Shown here: piece after piece, positions 59,051-64,000 of the stretch
Layout: the number at the start of each line of letters is the position of its first letter
Numbering within the stretch: position 1 is the stretch's first letter
Assembly: GCF_025751555.1 (NCBI RefSeq)
Contig: NZ_JAOWLB010000017.1
Location: forward strand, 1-64,000
Length of the DNA stretch: 64,000 bases
From: Ruegeria aquimaris
GTDB lineage: Bacteria; Pseudomonadota; Alphaproteobacteria; Rhodobacterales; Rhodobacteraceae
Direction: 5' to 3'
Made by a program: the position numbers and the translations under genes
Notes under the pieces: generated by a model
Told to the model about the DNA's origin: nothing
Databases searched by the model: none
What the model saw: the letters and a program-made list of their open reading frames with translations, nothing else

Positions 59051-61258
59051 ATGGTTCGTGCACTCCATCGCTGGCCGGGACTGCTGGCCCTCGCGCTCGT
59101 CACCGTGCTCGCCCTGAGTGGCGCGGCGCTGTCGGTCTTTCCTGCGGCCGAGCGCATCGCCGCGCCGCAGGCAGAGGCTGGTCTGTCCGTCGCCACACTC
59201 GCGGACCGCATCCAAGCCGTCTATCCGGGCGTCGAGCAGATCCGCCGGTCGCCCTCAGGTCGGATCACCGCCTACTGGTTCGATCAGGGTGCGCCGGGCG
59301 CCGCCGTGATCGACCCGGCGACGGGCGAGGGCGTGGCCTCGGCCGACCCGAACCAGGCCGAACGCTGGCTGACCAACCTGCACCGGTCGCTGTTCCTCGG
59401 GGATGGCGGCCGCATCGCCATGGCCGCGGGGGCGGCGGCGATGCTGGTCCTTTCGCTTACAGGCGCGGCACTGGTCTTGCGTCGGACGGGCGGTTGGCGA
59501 CGCTGGTTCGCGCCTCTGCGGGGTTCATTCGTGGGCAGATTGCATGTCGAGATCGCGCGGAACGCGGTCATCGGCCTCATTCTGTCTTCAACCACAGCCC
59601 TCTGGATGACGGCGTCGACCTTCGATCTGCTTCCTGACGGCGGCACCATGCCCGCCTTCCCGGCTGAAGTGAGTGGCGAGACGGGGACTGCTTTCAAGCA
59701 GATGAGAACCTTGCAGCAAACGCCCGTCACCGAGCTGCGCGAGCTGAGCTTTCCTTATCCCGGCGATTCGACGGACGTCTTCACGCTCAAGACCGAGCGG
59801 GGGACCGGCTATCTCGATCAGGGCACCGGCGCTCTGCTGGCCTGGTCCGATCTGACCGGGTGGGAGCGCGTCTCGGAAACCGTCTACATGCTGCACACCG
59901 GCCAGGGCGCGGCAACGCTAGGGCTGATTTTAGGGCTCATGGCGCTCGGCGTGCCGGCGATGAGCGCGACCGGCGTTCTGATCTGGTTGGCCGGGCGGCG
60001 GGGGCGGCCGCGCATTCGGGGCAACCAGCCCGCGGGGCGCGCCGAGACGATCCTGCTCGTCGGCAGCGAGGGCGGCAGCACCTGGGACTTCGCCGCGACC
60101 CTGCACGCTGCCCTGACCGAGACCGGGCAGAAAGTCCATGTCGGGCCGATGTCGGCCTTTGCGCCGCACCGCTACGCTGCAGCCCAACGGATCATCGTAC
60201 TGGCGGCGACCTATGGCAACGGCGCGGCGCCGGCATCGGCCCAAGGGTTCCTCGATCGATTGGGCGCCCTTGACGCTGCACCGGACATGCCTCTGGCCGT
60301 GCTTGGCTTCGGCGACCGCAGCTTCCCGGCCTACTGCGCCTTCGCCAAGGCCGTTGCGATAGCGGCACAGGCGACGGGCTGGCAGGAGCTCCTGCCACTC
60401 GACATGATCGATCGCCAGTCGCCGCAGGATTTCGCTCGCTGGGGCAACCTGCTCGGAGAGGCTCTCGGACTCGATCTTGCTCTGTCGCATCAACCGGGCC
60501 TGCCAAAAACCCAGACGCTGACCCTCATCTCAAGGCGGGATTACGGAGCCGCCGTGCAGGCCCCGACCGCGATCCTCCGCTTCGCTCTGCCGCGCGTCTC
60601 GCTCTGGCAGCGTCTGACCGGGGCCAGGTTCGCCCGGTTCCAGGCCGGCGACCTGATCGGGGTGCTGCCGAAAGGAAGCGCCGTGCCGCGGCTCTACTCT
60701 CTTGCCTCCACGCGGCGCGATGGCTTCATCGAGATCGTCGTGAGAAAGCATCCCGGCGGCCTCTGCTCGGGCCAGCTTGTGGCACTGCAGCCGGGCGACA
60801 CGGTGACCGCCTTCCTCCGCCGCAACCCCGCTTTCCGTCCGGGCCGGGGCCGGACGCCGTTGATCCTGATCGGCGCCGGGGCCGGCATCGGGCCGCTAGC
60901 GGGCCTCATACGAGGCAATGCGCGCCGCAGGCCAGTCCACCTGTTCTTCGGCATGCGGCATCCCGACAGCGACTTCTTCTATGGCGAGGAATTGCCCGCC
61001 TGGCAGGAAGAGGGGCGTCTGACCTGGCTGGTCACGGCCGTCTCGCGCGGGATGCGACCGCACTACGTGCAGGACGCGCTACACGCCGAGGCAAGTCAGG
61101 TCGCGGAACTCATCCGCAACGGGGCTCGCGTTATGGTCTGCGGCGGGCGCGAGATGGCGGCGGGGGTGGCCGATGCGCTGGCGGAGATTCTCGCCCCGAG
61201 CGGACTCACGCCCGCGGTTCTGAAGGCGGAGGGGCGCTATATCGAAGATGTCTACTGA
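59051..61258 (+). CDS. PepSY-transmembrane/flavodoxin/ferredoxin-reductase fusion
   Basis: A 735-residue inner-membrane reductase. The N-terminus is a PepSY-associated membrane domain (LHRWPGLLALALVTVLALSGAALSVF and further helices to about residue 325). A flavodoxin-like domain follows (ILLVGSEGGSTWDF, AATYGNGAAP), then a FAD/NADPH module (RLYSLAS, GAGAGIGPLAGLIRG, ARVMVCGGREMAAGVADAL). It moves electrons from cytosolic NAD(P)H to periplasmic partners, probably flavinylated DUF2271. The ATG at 59051 has GAGGAG upstream; a GTG at 59036 is possible. The stop overlaps apbE. Confidence 0.88.
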   Translation: MVRALHRWPGLLALALVTVLALSGAALSVFPAAERIAAPQAEAGLSVATLADRIQAVYPGVEQIRRSPSGRITAYWFDQGAPGAAVIDPATGEGVASADPNQAERWLTNLHRSLFLGDGGRIAMAAGAAAMLVLSLTGAALVLRRTGGWRRWFAPLRGSFVGRLHVEIARNAVIGLILSSTTALWMTASTFDLLPDGGTMPAFPAEVSGETGTAFKQMRTLQQTPVTELRELSFPYPGDSTDVFTLKTERGTGYLDQGTGALLAWSDLTGWERVSETVYMLHTGQGAATLGLILGLMALGVPAMSATGVLIWLAGRRGRPRIRGNQPAGRAETILLVGSEGGSTWDFAATLHAALTETGQKVHVGPMSAFAPHRYAAAQRIIVLAATYGNGAAPASAQGFLDRLGALDAAPDMPLAVLGFGDRSFPAYCAFAKAVAIAAQATGWQELLPLDMIDRQSPQDFARWGNLLGEALGLDLALSHQPGLPKTQTLTLISRRDYGAAVQAPTAILRFALPRVSLWQRLTGARFARFQAGDLIGVLPKGSAVPRLYSLASTRRDGFIEIVVRKHPGGLCSGQLVALQPGDTVTAFLRRNPAFRPGRGRTPLILIGAGAGIGPLAGLIRGNARRRPVHLFFGMRHPDSDFFYGEELPAWQEEGRLTWLVTAVSRGMRPHYVQDALHAEASQVAELIRNGARVMVCGGREMAAGVADALAEILAPSGLTPAVLKAEGRYIEDVY

Positions 61259-62198
61259 GTTGAAACGCATCGCCCTGAACGGCCCGACTATGAGCACGCG
61301 CTGGTCCGCGCTGCTCTTCGCGGAACCGGGTTTCAACTCCAATCTGCTCAGTACGGCGCTGCAAGCGGCCGTGGACGAGGTGGACACTCAAATGTCGACC
61401 TGGAACGCGGGCAGCGACCTGATGCGTCTCAACACGGCGCCGGTGGGCGACTGGGTTGCGGTTCCCGAACGCCTGCGCGCGGTCCTGCGTCTCGGCCTCG
61501 AGATCGGCCGCGCCTCGGGCGGGGCGTTCGACATTGGCATGGGCGACGCGGTGACGGCCTGGGGCTTCGGGCCGGACACGGCGACACCCGAGGCCATCCG
61601 CGCGGCGAAGGGTGCATGCCGTCGACCGGCGCATGAGGTTCTGGAAATCGACGGCGCCCGTGTGCGCAAGTATGCGCCCATTGCGCTCGATCTCAACGGT
61701 ATTGCCAAGGGCTACGGCGTCGACCGGCTGGCCGAAACCCTGCGCGACTACGGAATCGCTGACGCCCTCGTCGGAATCGACGGCGAGATGCGGGCGATGG
61801 GGCTCCGGTCGGATGGCGAGTCGTGGACCATCGCGGTTGAGGCGCCGGACTCTGCGCGCCGGACGCCGCATTCGATCCTCGCGCTGCAGGATGCCGCCGT
61901 CGCCACCTCGGGCGATTACCGCCACTGGGTCGAGGTGCAGGGACGCCGCCTGTCCCACACCATGGATCCGAGGCGGGGTGCGCCGCTGATCGTCTCGCCG
62001 GCCTCCGTCACCGTGGTGGCCCAAACCTGTGCCGAGGCCGATGCCTGGGCGACGGCCCTGATGGTGGCCGGGCCTGAGAGAGGAGCCGAGCTTGCAAAAA
62101 GATGCGGAATCGACGTCCTGTTCCTGATGCGCGATGATGCGGGCCACGCAAGGGGCGTGAGAGTCGGACGACTTTTTTCGGAGAGCCAGGGCCGATGA
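61248..62198 (+). CDS. apbE: FAD:protein FMN transferase
   Basis: A 316-residue flavin transferase that attaches FMN to Ser/Thr in the D-G-x-S/T-G-A motif. Landmarks are GPTMSTRWS at the start, GGAFDIGMGDAV, LDLNGIAKGYGVDRLAETL, ATSGDYRHW and HTMDPRRGAPL. No clear signal peptide, so it may work in the cytoplasm or be secreted by other means. It overlaps the reductase gene by 11 bp. The likely substrate is the DUF2271 protein. Confidence 0.93.
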   Translation: MSTELKRIALNGPTMSTRWSALLFAEPGFNSNLLSTALQAAVDEVDTQMSTWNAGSDLMRLNTAPVGDWVAVPERLRAVLRLGLEIGRASGGAFDIGMGDAVTAWGFGPDTATPEAIRAAKGACRRPAHEVLEIDGARVRKYAPIALDLNGIAKGYGVDRLAETLRDYGIADALVGIDGEMRAMGLRSDGESWTIAVEAPDSARRTPHSILALQDAAVATSGDYRHWVEVQGRRLSHTMDPRRGAPLIVSPASVTVVAQTCAEADAWATALMVAGPERGAELAKRCGIDVLFLMRDDAGHARGVRVGRLFSESQGR

Positions 62199-62366
62199 TT
62201 GCCGGATCCGCTTAGGGCCAGCCGATATTGGTCGCTTTAACAAGCACCTCCGATGACCTTTGCGATCAATCCTGTCAGGCTGATTGGCTCTATTCGTACG
62301 CCGGCTGCCAGCGACTAACCTTGCGCATCGCCTTGCCGGTCAGGAATTGCCCGCAGAACTCCATCT

Positions 62367-63530
62367 TCAATGCGCAGGAATCAGTACGGCGGCCAAAGGC
62401 TCGAGAACGAATGCCCCGGCCTGGACCAATACGGGATCTCTTTCGCCACGCATTCTTGGGAACACCGTGACCAATCCCACAAACCGGCTATGCATCGTCG
62501 CGTCTGGTGATGTTACGTCAGATATATCTATGACTCGGATCCCGTTGATTTTCGCCAAGGCCTGTACTCGTGGATCCTGCACGTCGCGGGTGCCGAGCCT
62601 GCTACGCGATCCGGTGAGGCGGGCGGAAATCGTCAAAGCACGATCATCTGGTGCGACGAGTAATGTTAACGGTGGATCGAGAGGTCCGATGATCTCCATC
62701 TGTCTCCGAAACACATCGATATCGATGTCTGGTGCTGCGAGCACTACATCTCCCAGACGTTCAATCGTCCGGTCCTGACCTGTAAGCCGTAGCTGCCGCA
62801 ACGCTTCGACGACGAGCATTGCCCCCATGGAGTGTCCGAAAAGGGTAATGCGCCCCACTTGCGGCTGACCCGCAAGCGTGTTGAGGACATGCACCAGATC
62901 ATCTCGTGAATAGGTGATCGCATCTCGATCGGCAACGTAGCCCGTGACAGATGCCGCCGAGGGCCACGCGAAGAGAACTGGCGCATCATCCAATCCACCA
63001 TCGGCCACAAGTTGGGCCAAACGGAAGAGCGACTCCTGGAAGTTGTAGTTGTAACCATGGACGAATATGACGACGTCTCGCTTGCCCGGCTTGAGCCGTA
63101 CGGCACCGGCCGCGACGCTTGCAGTGCCCAATTCTGAAGTCGGTCGAATTTCACGCTCTGTCACGACGAATTTTTTGGCCGGATCTGGGTCGCCCTTTGA
63201 CCACTCGATACGGGTGAGTTTGTGATTGGGCGGGACGGATAACGTGAACCTCTCGAGTTGCAGCTTGTGAGAGCGCAGATCGGAATAGCTGTGAGACATG
63301 ACGTCGAACCGCCGATTGGTGACGACGTCAATTGTCACGAAGCTGGCAGCGGAACTCTCGTCTGGCACAACGGCAAGGACCTCGGGACCAGGCCGCAGTG
63401 CACAACCCGGCAAAGCCAAGAAGGTCAGAACGAGCAACAGGGGCAAACCTCCAAGGTGCCCCATCTCCCTCGCAACGTCAGCGATCCGCTCTGGCACATG
63501 GCTCGTGGGTTTAGGCAAATGGGCGCACAT
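62367..63530 (-). CDS. DUF900 alpha/beta hydrolase lipoprotein
   Basis: A 387-residue protein. A hydrophobic stretch ends with a lipobox (FLALPGC). The alpha/beta-hydrolase core has VIFVHGYNYNFQESLFRLAQL and nucleophile elbow TLFGHSMGAMLVVEAL. The DUF900 type is recognised by VLFAWPSAASVTGYVADRDA. Substrate unknown. Convergent with apbE and 4 bp downstream of the ABC permease stop, so probably co-transcribed with it. Confidence 0.85.
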   Translation of the reverse strand: MCAHLPKPTSHVPERIADVAREMGHLGGLPLLLVLTFLALPGCALRPGPEVLAVVPDESSAASFVTIDVVTNRRFDVMSHSYSDLRSHKLQLERFTLSVPPNHKLTRIEWSKGDPDPAKKFVVTEREIRPTSELGTASVAAGAVRLKPGKRDVVIFVHGYNYNFQESLFRLAQLVADGGLDDAPVLFAWPSAASVTGYVADRDAITYSRDDLVHVLNTLAGQPQVGRITLFGHSMGAMLVVEALRQLRLTGQDRTIERLGDVVLAAPDIDIDVFRRQMEIIGPLDPPLTLLVAPDDRALTISARLTGSRSRLGTRDVQDPRVQALAKINGIRVIDISDVTSPDATMHSRFVGLVTVFPRMRGERDPVLVQAGAFVLEPLAAVLIPAH

Positions 63531-63534
63531 CGCT

Positions 63535-64000
63535 TCACCCTGCCAAGCTCATGGATCGGCGGAACAGCAGAAGACTGGCCACGAAGAATGTGGTTCCGAG
63601 CCCCGCCATCAGCGCAAGTTCGACCCAGACTGAACCCAGACCAGCGCCGCGGAAGACGACGGCTTTTGCGAAAGCCAGAAAATGGCGCGAGGGAAGCGCC
63701 AGAGTGAGGCGTTGGACGAGGTCGGGTTGACTTTCGATTGCACCCATCCCGCCAGAGAGCATGATGATCGGAATGATCACCATGATGACCAGCAGCGCGA
63801 ATTGCGCCATACTGCGCGCCATTGTGCCGAGGAACATACCAATGGCCGCCGCAGCGGCCAGATAGACCGTGGTACCTGCCAAAAGCAGTGCGACAGACCC
63901 CTGCATAGGTACGTGAAGCAATCCCTGAACCACGAACAGAAGCGATAGCGTGAAAGCGGCAAGCACCACGATCACATTGGCCAAAACCTTTGAAAGTGCG
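63535..64000 (-). CDS. ABC-2 type permease, C-terminal part (5' end outside window)
   Basis: The frame is open from 63535 to the right edge, so only about 155 codons are seen. Helical segments (NVIVVLAAFTLSLLFVVQGLLHVP, VALLLAGTTVYLAAAAAIGMF, FALLVIMVIIPIIMLSGGM) and the ending LALPSRHFLAFAKAVVFRGAGLG resemble the YhhJ-type half of multidrug ABC-2 exporters. An ATPase gene should lie beyond the window. Confidence 0.8.
   Translation of the reverse strand, partial: ALSKVLANVIVVLAAFTLSLLFVVQGLLHVPMQGSVALLLAGTTVYLAAAAAIGMFLGTMARSMAQFALLVIMVIIPIIMLSGGMGAIESQPDLVQRLTLALPSRHFLAFAKAVVFRGAGLGSVWVELALMAGLGTTFFVASLLLFRRSMSLAG

Noticed and set aside
61206-62243. 345-codon minus-strand open frame opposite apbE
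   Set aside because: apbE motifs lie on the plus strand and the reverse frame is arginine-rich without domains.
1-64000. CRISPR arrays, complete insertion sequences, tRNA or rRNA genes
   Set aside because: No regularly spaced direct repeats, transposase genes with terminal repeats, or tRNA/rRNA-like sequences were recognised on either strand by eye.

Overview
The window reads as part of a large conjugative repABC-type plasmid (or a chromid/integrated derivative) from a Rhodobacterales-like alphaproteobacterium. Evidence for this is a complete repA-repB-repC block with an antisense RNA and parS-like palindromes, high GC, a set of small conserved genes that I associate with plasmids of this order (from memory), and a VirB-type type IV secretion operon. 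No relaxase or VirD4 coupling protein lies inside the window, so mobilisation functions, if present, lie outside it. No rRNA or tRNA gene was recognised.

Layout. 1-17.7 kb is a plasmid housekeeping and conflict region, mostly on the minus strand. It holds a truncated Strawberry-notch/DarB-like methyltransferase-helicase, an Abi/HEPN protein, several small conserved genes, a DUF932 protein, SSB, a GHKL ATPase fused to a nuclease-like domain, and a 722-residue ParB-family protein. A divergent three-gene unit at 8.9-10.7 kb encodes an XRE regulator, a DUF4258-like protein and a protein resembling SeqA. An H-NS-family gene carries an internal amber codon. 17.8-21.4 kb is the repABC replicon, followed by a serine recombinase and a divergent autoregulated-looking HTH gene (21.5-23.7 kb).

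24.2-39.2 kb is a metal-stress island. One MerR-family gene of the Zn/Cd/Pb type is present, and four promoters have the 19-bp spacer and central dyad typical of MerR targets. They precede (i) an L,D-transpeptidase, (ii) a P1B-type ATPase plus a second L,D-transpeptidase, (iii) a ten-gene minus-strand operon (SCO, DsbB, DsbA, PCuAC, SCO, M23 peptidase, DUF411, ZIP, LspA, Lnt) and (iv) a transglutaminase-like gene, a CDF exporter and a broken SpoIIAA-like gene. The arrangement suggests metal export coupled to periplasmic thiol chemistry, peptidoglycan cross-linking and lipoprotein maturation.

39.5-54 kb holds an HTH gene, a secreted T4SS-linked protein, a ParDE toxin-antitoxin pair and the virB operon (B1, B2, B3, B4, lipoprotein, SLT/VirB5-like chimera, B5, B8, B9, B10, B11, small secreted protein, B6). 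Two near-identical promoter elements in inverted orientation lie outside the TA pair, one for the virB operon and one for the secreted protein.

54.2-62.2 kb is a two-component system next to a PepSY/cytochrome b/DUF2271/flavoreductase/ApbE redox cluster. Three of its transcription units share a conserved ~50-bp operator, and DUF2271 carries a flavinylation-type motif. The window ends with a DUF900 hydrolase and the end of an ABC-2 permease gene.
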